This document shows, piece by piece, positions 10,513 to 19,957 of a stretch of DNA of 64,000 nucleotides. A model generated the notes under the pieces. It searched no databases. It was not told the DNA's origin and saw nothing but the letters and a program-made list of their open reading frames with translations. The stretch is from Candidatus Amarolinea dominans (GTDB lineage Bacteria; Chloroflexota; Anaerolineae; SSC4; Amarolineaceae). The position numbers and the translations under genes are program-made. The DNA lies in NCBI GenBank assembly GCA_016719785.1, contig JADJYJ010000034.1:1-64000 (forward strand), written 5' to 3'. Within the stretch, counting starts at the first letter, position 1. The number at the start of each line of letters is the position of its first letter.

Positions 10513-13500
10513 TCAACTGGCCTTTGGTCGGCGGCGTCTGCTGCTGGTTGAAGCCGGTCGTGTCGCATCTGCCGCGCCTGGCTCCTGCGCGCCGCCGCTG
10601 TCGCCCGCCCACAGCTTCTCCTGCGCCACCCGGTTGACGATGTAGGCGCTGGCGTCATCTCGCGGGTAGTACCAGCGTTCGGTCGTGCGGTAGGGGGTGG
10701 CGTCGGTCGCATTGGCGTACTCCCGGATGTGGGTCACGTTGCCATACTGCTTGCTGCCGCCCTGGTTGGCGATCGCATAGGCGTAACGCGTGACCGCAAC
10801 CGCACTGCCCTGGGTTTGGGTCACCGCGCTCGTGTAAGGCCAATCCACCCCGCCCACCGTCTGCAACAGCCAGCCGGTGGCCGTACGCGCCAGCTCGCCC
10901 CCACCCGGCTGCGTGGTGATGACCAACGTCTCCTTGCCCTTGCGCGGGTCGGGCTTGCCGGCGCTGGCGTTGTATTGATAGCTGTAACTGTGATTGCGCT
11001 GCGTCACCGCCTGGCCGGCCGCATCCTTCGCCACTTCCTGCACCGCAGTGTGGCCCAGAAATTCGTAGGTGTCGCGCGGGATCTCGGCGCCGTTGTTGCA
11101 CCCCACCGGCGTCACGTAGGCATACGCGCCTGTCGGAGCATATTCGGTCGTCGAGAACAGCCCCAGCCCCGACGCCGCGCCGTTGGTGATGACCTGGCTG
11201 GTCACCACTTGCCACTGATAGCTGGTGCAGCCGGCGTTGTTGCCCACGAATTCCGGGCTGTAGTTGAACTGCACCGCGCCGCCATAGCCGTTGTTTGCCG
11301 TGCGCAGACGCACGCTGTTGCCGCTCCCCTGATAGCCGAAGGTGTAGGCCGGCAGCGCGCTCGCGCCGTTGGAGCCGTACTGCGTGATCGAGGTCAGCAG
11401 CGAATGATTGCCCGACCCGGGATCCGTACCGCAGCCCAACGTGGTGCTGTCGTAGGTGTAGCCCAGGTCGTAGCGCCGCACCAGCTGCCAGGCGCCAGCC
11501 GCCGTATAGGCCTCGACGAAGACCTGTTTCAGCCGGCCGTCGCCAAACGAGCTGATCTGGTAGGGGTCGCTGTATTTGCAGACGTTCTTGTCATTGCGCG
11601 GCTCCCGCACCAGCCGCACCCGCACCGTCGCCGCGCCGTTTTTCGGGGTCAGTGTCAGCGTCTCCGGGTAACTGGCGCGCGTGTACTGCCCCGCATTTCC
11701 CGTGCAGCCGTTGCTCACCCCCTTGGTTTCGTGCGCCCAGGCGATGTCCCAACGGTTACCCGCCGGGTCTTCGATGCGCGTCAGACCCCACTGTGTCGCG
11801 CGCACGCCGCAGCCCTGGCCCCATCCCGTCCAGAACGCTTCATACGCCGTGCCGCCGCCCACGGCGCCGGCCGGGTTGCCAAACGTGTACTTCATGCCAT
11901 CCGGTGTGCGCACCGTCCACGGCTGGGTGTTCCAGGCCAGGCCGTCGCTGTGCTCGATTTTCAGAAACCCCTGTGGGTCGGTGGTCAAGACCCCGCCGCT
12001 TTGTTTGATCTCGAACGCGCCGCCGCCGAAGCTCAGGTTGTACGGCCCGGTCTTGCCCAGCGGCCGGCTGATGCTGCCGATGCCCGCCAGGTCCCAACCC
12101 AGACCCACCCACGACGCCTGCGCCTGGTACGCGCTGTCGGCCACCTGCCCCAGAATGTTGCTGCCCTGACTGTTGTAGGCCAGTCGTAGTCCCACTCCCA
12201 GCCCGGCCGGCCCCGCAGGCACGTCCAGGTCGTAGCCCACGCTCGCGGCGCCGCTCCACAGGTCGCTGGTGAACGCCTTCAGGCTGGGCAAGATCGTCAC
12301 GCCGTAGGTTGGGCCGCTGCTGGCCGCAGCATACACGCCCGTGCTGAACACCGTGGTTGCCAGGCGACCGATCGCCAGCTCGGCCGTGGTCCTCAATGCA
12401 CGCCAATCCCCCGCCTGCTCATCCCAGGTCAGCAGCCGCAGCTCTTCCAACCCATGCGAGGCTTCCGCTGCCGTTATGCGCACCCTCAGACTGACCGGCT
12501 GGCCGAAGTCTCCGTCAGGCGGCGTTGCTTCCAGGGCGAAGACCGCTATCAGACCGTCGGTGGGGGCTGTGGGCAAGCTGCGGTAGCGCAATTGCGTTGG
12601 TTGGCGCACCGCGCCCGGTGGTACTTCCACCCGCACCCGCCCATCCGCACTGACCAGCACCCCGCCCTCGCCCGGCGTCAACCACACCTCATCCGGCCCA
12701 GGCGTCGGCGTCGGCGTGCATTCCTGGTCCTGACAGGACGGCGGTGTGGCCGTCGGCGTCGGTGTGGCCGTCGGTGTCCAAGTCGCCGTCGGCGTTGGCG
12801 TACACTCCTCGTCCTGGCAAGGCGGCGGCTCGATCGTCGGCGTCGGCGTTGGCGTACACTCCTCGTCCTGGCAGGGCGGCGGCTCGGCCGTCGGCGTTGG
12901 CGCACAGTCCTCGCCCAGGCAGGGCGCCGCGGTGATCGTGATCGCCGCACTGGCCTGCACCCCCGCGCCCACCTCCTCGCTCACGATGGCGACCGTGTTC
13001 GTGATGACCTGCCCGCTGACCGCGCCCAGCGCCTGCGCCTGGAACGTGCCGGTCAGCGTCGCGCCCGCGGCCAGTTGGCCAATGGCCCACTCCAGCCGGC
13101 GCTCGGTTTCCAGGTAGCTGAAATCCCCCTCCCCGGCCGGCCAATAGGCCAGCTCCAGCGGCAGGGTATCGCTCACCACCAGCCCGCTCAGGGCGCGGTC
13201 GGCCAGGGTGTTGGTGATGACCACCGTGTAGGTGACAACGCCCGCCGGCTCCACCTGTGGCGGCGCCGCGGCCAGCGTCAACTGCACCATCGCAGGCGCG
13301 GGCGTCGCATCGGGATCGGAAATAGGATCGAAATTGGGATCAGGGGACATGAATTTAGTAGCGGTATTTATTTGGGGGGGGGCAGCAGCCGCCGCCGTGG
13401 AAAAGAGCAGACTGCACACCACCAGCAGATGAACCAACGACGACAGGCGCGGCGCGAGCCGGCCGCGAGCAGAATGTCGAGAAGAGAGAAAAGAGAAAGT

Positions 13501-13518
13501 AGAAGAGCGGCGTAACAT
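10513..13518 (-). CDS. RHS protein 1, secreted N-terminal part
   Basis: The start is chosen at ATG 13518 because AAAGGAG lies about 10 bases upstream and a basic stretch followed by a hydrophobic signal segment (LVHLLVVCSLLFSTAAAAA) comes next; codons further upstream show no coding signature. After the signal come a DUF11-like repeat (PAGVVTYTVVITNTL...), and a Cys/Pro/Thr linker with repeated PPCQDEECTPTPT units. A ZU5-like segment follows (VRVEVPPGAV), then the N-terminal RHS/SpvB-like beta-propeller region and the first RHS repeats (TTERWYYPRDD). The natural reading continues in another frame near 10575 with DTTGFNQQQ, which matches YDTTGFDQHQ in the second RHS gene of this window. The complete gene would be about 6.2 kb, 13518 down to 7275. 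Confidence 0.85.
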   Translation of the reverse strand: MLRRSSTFSFLSSRHSARGRLAPRLSSLVHLLVVCSLLFSTAAAAAPPQINTATKFMSPDPNFDPISDPDATPAPAMVQLTLAAAPPQVEPAGVVTYTVVITNTLADRALSGLVVSDTLPLELAYWPAGEGDFSYLETERRLEWAIGQLAAGATLTGTFQAQALGAVSGQVITNTVAIVSEEVGAGVQASAAITITAAPCLGEDCAPTPTAEPPPCQDEECTPTPTPTIEPPPCQDEECTPTPTATWTPTATPTPTATPPSCQDQECTPTPTPGPDEVWLTPGEGGVLVSADGRVRVEVPPGAVRQPTQLRYRSLPTAPTDGLIAVFALEATPPDGDFGQPVSLRVRITAAEASHGLEELRLLTWDEQAGDWRALRTTAELAIGRLATTVFSTGVYAAASSGPTYGVTILPSLKAFTSDLWSGAASVGYDLDVPAGPAGLGVGLRLAYNSQGSNILGQVADSAYQAQASWVGLGWDLAGIGSISRPLGKTGPYNLSFGGGAFEIKQSGGVLTTDPQGFLKIEHSDGLAWNTQPWTVRTPDGMKYTFGNPAGAVGGGTAYEAFWTGWGQGCGVRATQWGLTRIEDPAGNRWDIAWAHETKGVSNGCTGNAGQYTRASYPETLTLTPKNGAATVRVRLVREPRNDKNVCKYSDPYQISSFGDGRLKQVFVEAYTAAGAWQLVRRYDLGYTYDSTTLGCGTDPGSGNHSLLTSITQYGSNGASALPAYTFGYQGSGNSVRLRTANNGYGGAVQFNYSPEFVGNNAGCTSYQWQVVTSQVITNGAASGLGLFSTTEYAPTGAYAYVTPVGCNNGAEIPRDTYEFLGHTAVQEVAKDAAGQAVTQRNHSYSYQYNASAGKPDPRKGKETLVITTQPGGGELARTATGWLLQTVGGVDWPYTSAVTQTQGSAVAVTRYAYAIANQGGSKQYGNVTHIREYANATDATPYRTTERWYYPRDDASAYIVNRVAQEKLWAGDSGGAQEPGAADATRPASTSSRRRRPKAS

Positions 13519-13752
13519 AACCACAGACTCCTTTCGTGCAGCAAACGAAACGGACGGGGTCAGGGACATTTTCCTGACTGCTGAAGGAGGTCGCGGGCGG
13601 GAGAGAGAACTCACGCCAGGGACTTCCGAAGGCGGGAGGCGACTCGGAAGGCGGGGGAACAGAGTTGTTGACGAAAACAGCATACCACGGCCGCAGCGAT
13701 CTGTTAAGAGGCACAATTTGGGCGCAGCAATTCCGAATTGGGCGGACGATTG

Positions 13753-13836
13753 ACCACAAGGAACGCATAGAACACAAAGCAACGGCAGAAGATTCGCAGA
13801 TTGGCGGCGTCTTTGCGCTCTTTGTGTTCTATGTGG
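13753..13836. repeat. Imperfect palindrome of the CACAAAGAACACAAAG type
   Basis: The left arm CCACAAGGAACGCATAGAAC and following CACAAAG is nearly complementary to the right arm ending CTTTGTGTTCTATGTGG. A relative sits at 53820-53910. It lies in the divergent space between RHS1 and the ScyD-like gene and looks like a dispersed non-coding element. Confidence 0.6.
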
Positions 13837-13858
13837 CAAGGAGCCGCCCAGCTTTCTC

Positions 13859-13927
13859 TGCCACGAATTTCACTAATTTGCACGAATCGAGCTTCTGCCT
13901 TCGTGTCAATTCGTGCAATTCGTGGCA
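13859..13927. repeat. Inverted repeat around TGCCACGAATT
   Basis: TGCCACGAATT at 13859 and its complement AATTCGTGGCA ending at 13926 bracket further matching GCACGAAT/ATTCGTGC arms. A long RNA hairpin could form. It is non-coding and lies just upstream of the promoter at 13970. Confidence 0.6.
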
Positions 13928-13969
13928 AGAATCCGCCCAGCCTTCTCTGCCCGGAAATTTCTATATTCG

Positions 13970-13998
13970 TTGACAAACCCCGCTGAATGTGCTACAAA
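13970..13998 (+). promoter_or_regulatory. Sigma-70 type promoter for the ScyD-like gene
   Basis: TTGACA at 13970-13975 and TACAAA at 13993-13998 are separated by exactly 17 bases. It would give a leader of about 220 bases before the ATG at 14228. Nothing else recognisable was seen in that leader. Confidence 0.6.
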
Positions 13999-14227
13999 TG
14001 TTACGGGATGCCATCAACACGCCCACCTGGCTGACCTGCCTGGCGGGACCCTGTGCCACTGACTCCCGCGCGTTAGTCAACTCGATCCAGGTCGTACGAT
14101 CAACAATCCCACACGGCTGCGACCCCAGCCATTTGTTGTTTGTCATCGCAAGGAGGCGCCTCGAGTCACGAGTGTGTGTCTGTCTCTACTCAAGACAATC
14201 CAGTTATCAGTTGCGAAAGGTACACGA

Positions 14228-16402
14228 ATGATGAAGAAGCATACATATCGAGCTTTCACTTTCTCCCTGATCTTGACCCTGTTGCTTGTGGCGTTGGCGC
14301 CTGTCGCCGGCGCCAGCGCTCCCGCCACACAACCGGTGATCAAACCATCGGTGTGGGGTCACTACCTGGGCGGCGCCGCGGCCCCGCTGCATCCGACCTC
14401 TTTCCAGGTGGTTGCCGAGGGCCTGAACAACCCGCGCGGCATGACCTTTGGCCCGGACGGCGGTCTCTATATTGCCGAGGCAGGCGTTGGTGGATCCACG
14501 TGCTTCACCTTCCCGGACGGCTCACAGGTCTGTTGGGGCTACACCAGCCAGGTCACGCGCGTGCTCAACGGCCAGCAGACTGTTCTTGGCCCCGCGCTGA
14601 TCTCATTGTCCACGCCGGACGGAGAAGCAGTAGGCGTGCAGGATGTGGCCTTCGATCCAGGCGGCCATCTCTTCGGTGTCGTAGGCTTGGGCGCTGACCC
14701 TGCCCTGCGCGACCCGCTCGGTTTCCTGGGCGCCGATGGCATGAACTTCGGCCAATTGGTGGCGTTCCATGAGGATGGCGGCTGGCAGAATTTCATTGAT
14801 ATTGCCGGCTACGAAGGCGTCGCCAATCCCGACGGCGGCGTGCTCGACAGCAACCCCTACGCGTTGTTCGCGTACGGCGACGGTTTCGTGGTGGCGGATG
14901 CCGGCGGCAACGACCTGCTGCACGCCTGGATGACCGGCACGATCTCGACGATGGCCGTTTTCCCGGATGTCATGGTGGAATTCCCGCCCGGCTCCGGCAG
15001 CATGATCCCCATGCAGGCCGTGCCCACTTCGGTATCGCAGGGGCCTGACGGCGCTTACTATGTGAGTCAACTGACCGGCTTCCCCTTCCCGGTTGGCGGC
15101 GCTAATGTCTATCGCGTGACAGACAGCGGCTTCGACACCTACGCCAGCGGCTTCACCAATATCCTGGACACGGCCTTCGATCCCGAAGGCAATCTGTACG
15201 TGGTCGAAATGGCGCATGAGGGTCTGCTGTCGGGCAGCCCGTTTGGCGCCCTCTACCGCGTGGCGCCGGACGGCAGCAAGACCATGATCACCGGCGACCT
15301 TTTCCTGCCCACCGGCCTGGCCTATGGCCCGGACGGCGCGCTCTACGTGGCGGAATACGGTGTGGTGCCGGGCATGGGCCGCGTCGTGCGCATCGGCATC
15401 ACCGACTCGGTGACGGTCGAGCCAGACACGGCCATCGTAGGCGAAACCGTGACCGTCCACGCACACGCAATGAACGACGGTGGTGCTGCGATGGGCGTCA
15501 TGCACATTGTGCCGATTGACCACAACCTGGTTTCCTATGTGGATGGCAGCGCGTTTGGCGGCGCTTTCCCCATCTCCATCCCGCTGGGCGAGGCGCTGCG
15601 CCTGTTCCAGGCGGGCGGTGAGAAAGCCCTACGCGCGGCCAGCGCCACCAGCACGGTGGTAGCCGTGGCCTGGATTGGCGATCAGGCGGCCGGCGAAGAG
15701 GTGCATTTTGGCTTCCAGGCGAAGGTGGAACTGGGCGCAGCCGGCGCCGGTGTAACCTTCATGCTCCATTCCTATCAGATGAACACCGAAATCGCTTCGG
15801 CCTCCAGCGTCCTCAGCGTCCCGGCGTTGCATGACTACCAGGAAGTGCTGCAGGATGGCGTCAACGGCTACAGCGGTACCAGCGATACCTTCCTCGACGC
15901 CTGGATGCCGATGATGCCGTACGGCGCGGATGCCAACTTCTATGTGCGCCAACCCGGCGTCAAGAGCGCGCTGGTACAGTTCGATCTAGCGGGCATCAGC
16001 AGCGTGGCGTATGTGTCACAGGCGCAGATCGGCGTGTGGGTTACCTACAGCAGTGGCAATCCGGTGGACATGTCTGCCTACGGCGTGCTCAAGCCCTGGT
16101 CAGAGGCCGGCGCCACCTGGATGGAAGCGGACGCCGGAATGGCCTGGGAAACGCCCGGCGCCATGGGGCCAAGCGACCGCAGCAGCACGGCGGCCGACCG
16201 GACCTCCGTCGGCGGTTCTGGCCGCTGGGTCTGGTTCGACGTGACGGACCTGGCGCAGATGTGGGTCATGGATCCGACATCGAACCACGGCATCGTCGTC
16301 ATGGGTGACGGCAGCACCAATGCCGAGCTTGAATTCACCTCGTCCGACTACATCGTGACTTTCGTGCGCCCGCAGATGAAGGTAATCTACCAGGCGCCGT
16401 AA
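14228..16402 (+). CDS. Secreted ScyD/ScyE-like beta-propeller protein with DNRLRE tail
   Basis: The start is at ATG 14228 (MMKKHTYRAF), with AAAGG about 10 bases upstream and a signal peptide next (LILTLLLVALAPVAGASA), so the product is exported. Residues about 45-390 form NHL-like propeller blades with repeated GPDGxLYxAE units (FGPDGGLYIAEAG, GPDGALYVAEYG). This is the ScyD/ScyE family arrangement, best known from cyanobacteria but widespread and not by itself evidence of scytonemin synthesis. A DUF11/CARDB-like segment follows (residues about 395-535). The final 180 residues resemble a DNRLRE domain (DTFLDAWMPMMPYGADANFYV, SALVQFDLAGI, TWMEADAGMAWETPGA), typical of large secreted surface proteins. 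It stands alone between the RHS locus and the trp operon, divergent from RHS1. Confidence 0.82.
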   Translation: MMKKHTYRAFTFSLILTLLLVALAPVAGASAPATQPVIKPSVWGHYLGGAAAPLHPTSFQVVAEGLNNPRGMTFGPDGGLYIAEAGVGGSTCFTFPDGSQVCWGYTSQVTRVLNGQQTVLGPALISLSTPDGEAVGVQDVAFDPGGHLFGVVGLGADPALRDPLGFLGADGMNFGQLVAFHEDGGWQNFIDIAGYEGVANPDGGVLDSNPYALFAYGDGFVVADAGGNDLLHAWMTGTISTMAVFPDVMVEFPPGSGSMIPMQAVPTSVSQGPDGAYYVSQLTGFPFPVGGANVYRVTDSGFDTYASGFTNILDTAFDPEGNLYVVEMAHEGLLSGSPFGALYRVAPDGSKTMITGDLFLPTGLAYGPDGALYVAEYGVVPGMGRVVRIGITDSVTVEPDTAIVGETVTVHAHAMNDGGAAMGVMHIVPIDHNLVSYVDGSAFGGAFPISIPLGEALRLFQAGGEKALRAASATSTVVAVAWIGDQAAGEEVHFGFQAKVELGAAGAGVTFMLHSYQMNTEIASASSVLSVPALHDYQEVLQDGVNGYSGTSDTFLDAWMPMMPYGADANFYVRQPGVKSALVQFDLAGISSVAYVSQAQIGVWVTYSSGNPVDMSAYGVLKPWSEAGATWMEADAGMAWETPGAMGPSDRSSTAADRTSVGGSGRWVWFDVTDLAQMWVMDPTSNHGIVVMGDGSTNAELEFTSSDYIVTFVRPQMKVIYQAP

Positions 16403-16454
16403 CGCAACGCTGAATGCAGAGGGCAGAGGACAAGACTTCGATCTCCGATTTTCG

Positions 16455-16506
16455 ATTTCTGTTCTCTGCTCTCTGTTCTCTGTTCTCTGTTCTCTGTTCT
16501 CTGTTC
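16455..16506. repeat. Heptamer tandem array TGTTCTC
   Basis: About seven near-identical 7-base units (TGTTCTC, one TGCTCTC) lie between the ScyD-like gene and trpA, which converge here. Heptamer arrays recur at several gene ends in this window. Confidence 0.8.
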
Positions 16507-16545
16507 AGCATTCAGCTCTGAGCGTTCCTCATTTTGCACTTTGAC

Positions 16546-17379
16546 CTATGCACTTTGCACTTTGTGCTGCGCCCTTACCATCGCCTGCCCAAAATCGCGC
16601 ACGGCCGCCACCGGGTTGGGGCCGGCCGCAAGGGTGACGATGGCGGTGCCGACGATGACGCCATCGGCGATCTGGGCCACGGCGTGCGCTTGTGCGGGCG
16701 TCGAAATGCCGAAGCCAACGGCCAGCGGTACGGTCGTTGCCGCGCGGACCCGCGCCACAAAGGCCGCCAGATCAACCGGCAGGGCCTCGCGGGCGCCGGT
16801 GACGCCGGTCAGGCTGACCAAATACAGAAATCCTTCGGCCTGCTGCGTAACCGCCTGCACGCGGGCCGCAGTGCTGGTCGGCGCCAAAAAGCGGATCAGG
16901 GCCAGGCCATGACGGCTGCATGCGGCCGCCAACTCACCGTTCTCTTCTGGCGGCAGGTCAGGCACGATCACGCCATCCACCCCGGCGGCGGTCGCATCGG
17001 CGCAAAAACGCTCCAGGCCATAGGCCAACAGCGGGTTGACATAGCCCATCAGATTGAAGCCGGCGCTGATCCCCCGGCGCCGTAGTTCACGCACCGCGGC
17101 CAGGCATCCGGCCAGCGTCACACCTTGCTCCAACGCGTGCTGCGTGGCCCGTTGGATCACCGGCCCATCGGCCAGCGGGTCCGAGAAGGGCACGCCCAGC
17201 TCGAACATCTCCGTACCCACCGCAACCAGGGCCTCCACCAACGCCAGCGAAGTCTCCGCATCAGGATGACCGATCACCAGGTACGGCATGAACACCGCGC
17301 GCCCCTCACGCCGCGCCGCGGCAAAAATCGCCTCCACATGCCCCAACCCCGTCTGCAATTCCCGATCCCCATTCTCCAT
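16546..17379 (-). CDS. trpA: Tryptophan synthase alpha chain
   Basis: TrpA cleaves indole-3-glycerol phosphate to indole and glyceraldehyde 3-phosphate and channels the indole to TrpB in a cytoplasmic alpha2beta2 complex. The sequence shows the catalytic segment FELGVPFSDPLADGPVIQ with the essential Glu and Asp, the loop MGYVNPLLAYG, PDLPPEE, and the phosphate-binding end VGFGISTPAQA / GVIVGTAIV. The start is taken at ATG 17379 because GGAGGG lies about 8 bases upstream; the longer frame further upstream only reads through a corrupted G-rich block. Length of 277 residues is normal. It is the last gene of the trp operon, separated from trpB by the corrupted block, so true spacing to trpB is unknown. 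Confidence 0.95.
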   Translation of the reverse strand: MENGDRELQTGLGHVEAIFAAARREGRAVFMPYLVIGHPDAETSLALVEALVAVGTEMFELGVPFSDPLADGPVIQRATQHALEQGVTLAGCLAAVRELRRRGISAGFNLMGYVNPLLAYGLERFCADATAAGVDGVIVPDLPPEENGELAAACSRHGLALIRFLAPTSTAARVQAVTQQAEGFLYLVSLTGVTGAREALPVDLAAFVARVRAATTVPLAVGFGISTPAQAHAVAQIADGVIVGTAIVTLAAGPNPVAAVRDFGQAMVRAQHKVQSA

Positions 17380-17399
17380 GATCCACTTCCCTCCGGTGT

Positions 17400-18060
<661 letters not shown>

Positions 18061-18117
18061 TCCACTCTCCGATCTCCGATCTCCAATCTCCGATCTCCAA
18101 TCTCCGATCTCTAACCT
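18061..18117. repeat. Heptamer tandem array (R)ATCTCC at the trpB 3' end
   Basis: Consecutive 7-base units GATCTCC, GATCTCC, AATCTCC, GATCTCC, AATCTCC, GATCTCT lead up to and include the trpB stop codon at 18113-18111. Confidence 0.8.
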
Positions 18118-19367
18118 CCCCCCTCCCGCAGCACCGTATCCAAATCCTTGTCTCCCCGCCCGCTGACGTTGACCAGGATGATCTGATCCTTGCGCATGGT
18201 GGGCGCCAGGTCGAGGACGTGGGCGATGGCGTGTGCGCTCTCCAGCGCGGGGATGATGCCCTCCAGCCGGCAGAGCGTGTGGAAGCCTGCCAGGGCCTGC
18301 TCATCGGTGACGAAGGTGTAACCCGCTCGCTCCTGATCGCGCAGCCAGGCATGTTCAGGCCCCACGGCCGCGTAGTCCAGCCCGGCGGAGACCGAATGGG
18401 TCAGCGCAATCTGCCCATCCGCGTCCTGCAAGACGTAGGTACGCGTGCCGTGCAAGACACCCAGGCGGCCTTTGTTGGGGTCACCGAAACGGGCGGCATG
18501 TTCGCCGCCGGCCATGCCGCGCCCGCCGGCCTCCACGCCGATCAGCATGACCTCCTCATCGGCCAGGAAGGGATGGAAGATGCCGATCGCGTTGGAGCCG
18601 CCACCCACACAGGCGACAATGGCATCGGGCAGGCGTCCGCTCTGCGCCAGCATCTGCTGCCGCGCCTCCACGCCGATGATGCGCTGAAAATCGCGTACCA
18701 TGCGCGGGTAGGGATGCGGCCCCAGCGCGGAGCCAAGCAGGTAGTGCGTTGACTGCACATTCGTCACCCAATCACGGATCGCCTCGGTGATGGCATCCTT
18801 GAGCGTCTTGCTGCCGCTCTCCACAGCCCGCACCTCCGCGCCCAACAGCCCCATGCGAAAAACATTAGGCTGCTGGCGCGCCATGTCCACCGTGCCCATG
18901 TAGACCACGCACTCCAGGCCCAGCAGCGCGCAGGCCGTGGCCGTGGCTACCCCATGCTGACCCGCGCCGGTCTCGGCCACCACACGGCGCTTGCCCATGC
19001 GCTTGACCAGCAGCGCCTGGCCGAGCGCGTTGTTGATCTTGTGCGCGCCCGAATGAGCCAGGTCTTCGCGCTTGAGGTAGATCTGCGCGCCGCCCAGATG
19101 CTCGCTCAGGCGGCGGGCGTAGGTCAGCGGCGTGGGGCGACCGACGTAGGTGGTGAGCAGCCTGTCCAACTCCGCGCGAAAAGCCGCATCGCCCATCGCA
19201 TCCAGATAGGCCGCTTCCAATTCGTCCAACGCGGGCATCAGTGTCTCCGGCACGAACTTGCCGCCGTAGGGGCCGAAATGACCCGCGGCGTCTGGTACGT
19301 CAAGAAACTGGTTTGTCGGAGGGTCCGGGTTATTCACCGGCTCGCTTCCCTGGTTCATGGTCATCAT
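18111..19367 (-). CDS. trpB: Tryptophan synthase beta chain
   Basis: TrpB is the PLP enzyme that joins indole and L-serine to make tryptophan. Visible are the N-terminal FGPYGGKFVPETLMPAL, the PLP-lysine region LAHSGAHKINNALGQALL, ETGAGQHGVATA, the phosphate loop VGGGSNAIG and the C-terminal VNVSGRGDKD. It is of the classical TrpB1 type, 418 residues from ATG 19367. That ATG overlaps the stop of the upstream NUDIX gene (ATGA), with GGAAAGG just before it; internal ATG codons at 19364 and 19358 are alternatives. Coupled translation with the NUDIX gene is likely. Downstream, the heptamer array and the corrupted block separate it from trpA. Confidence 0.96.
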   Translation of the reverse strand: MMTMNQGSEPVNNPDPPTNQFLDVPDAAGHFGPYGGKFVPETLMPALDELEAAYLDAMGDAAFRAELDRLLTTYVGRPTPLTYARRLSEHLGGAQIYLKREDLAHSGAHKINNALGQALLVKRMGKRRVVAETGAGQHGVATATACALLGLECVVYMGTVDMARQQPNVFRMGLLGAEVRAVESGSKTLKDAITEAIRDWVTNVQSTHYLLGSALGPHPYPRMVRDFQRIIGVEARQQMLAQSGRLPDAIVACVGGGSNAIGIFHPFLADEEVMLIGVEAGGRGMAGGEHAARFGDPNKGRLGVLHGTRTYVLQDADGQIALTHSVSAGLDYAAVGPEHAWLRDQERAGYTFVTDEQALAGFHTLCRLEGIIPALESAHAIAHVLDLAPTMRKDQIILVNVSGRGDKDLDTVLREGGG

Positions 19368-19957
19368 CCTTTCCCGTTGAGCGCCTCCCGCAGCAGTGGC
19401 TCGCACAGCAGCAGGGCCAGGGCGCTCTGCCCGTCCTGCATGACACCGGAGCGGGCCATCTGCAGGGCCTCGGTGATCGGCACACGGCGCACCTGGATGA
19501 TCTCGGTGCTCTCCAGATGCTGTGCGCCGCTCAACTGCACGCCAGTCGCCAGAAAGACATGAGCGCGCACATTGCTCGACCCAACGCCCGCGTAGTAGCT
19601 GCCGACCGATCGCCATTCTGTCGCCACGCCGCCCACCTCCTCGGCCAGCTCCTCCCGCGCCACCGCCAGCGGCGTCAACCCAGGCTTGTTACCCAGACCG
19701 CCGGCCGGGATTTCCCACATCCAGTCATCCACCGTGTAGCGATAGGAGTAGATCAGGATGATCTGTCCATCCGGCGTCACCGGCACCACGGAGACAAAGC
19801 CCGGATGCTCGATCTGGGTAAAGGTGATCTCCTGACCATCGGGCAGGCGAATCTCATCCTGGCGCACACTGTACCAGTGGCTTTCATAAAGATGCCGGCT
19901 GGCACGAATCTGCCAGCCCTGGCGGGAAGCGTTTGGCTTGGAAACGGCTTGTGTCAT
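19364..19957 (-). CDS. NUDIX hydrolase (ADP-ribose pyrophosphatase-like) inside the trp operon
   Basis: A 197-residue NUDIX protein. The fold's signature is clear: WEIPAGGLGNKPGLTPLAVA followed by REELAEEVGG, giving the REx2EExG metal-binding core, with a beta-strand region before it (FVSVVPVTPDGQIILIYSYR). Family members related to ADP-ribose pyrophosphatase hydrolyse nucleoside diphosphates linked to another group; the exact substrate cannot be read here. It overlaps trpF upstream (ATGA at 19957-19954) and trpB downstream (ATGA at 19367-19364), so it is firmly embedded in the operon. It might remove a damaged or inhibitory phosphoribosyl or nucleotide compound, but that is speculation. Confidence 0.9.
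   Translation of the reverse strand: MTQAVSKPNASRQGWQIRASRHLYESHWYSVRQDEIRLPDGQEITFTQIEHPGFVSVVPVTPDGQIILIYSYRYTVDDWMWEIPAGGLGNKPGLTPLAVAREELAEEVGGVATEWRSVGSYYAGVGSSNVRAHVFLATGVQLSGAQHLESTEIIQVRRVPITEALQMARSGVMQDGQSALALLLCEPLLREALNGKG

Noticed and set aside
10729..12189. A 486-codon plus-strand frame opposite RHS1
   Set aside because: Antisense shadow of the RHS1 gene; low-complexity composition.
14228..16402. Scytonemin biosynthesis because of the ScyD/ScyE-like propeller
   Set aside because: The family is broad; no other scytonemin genes are present and the DNRLRE-like tail suggests a surface protein.
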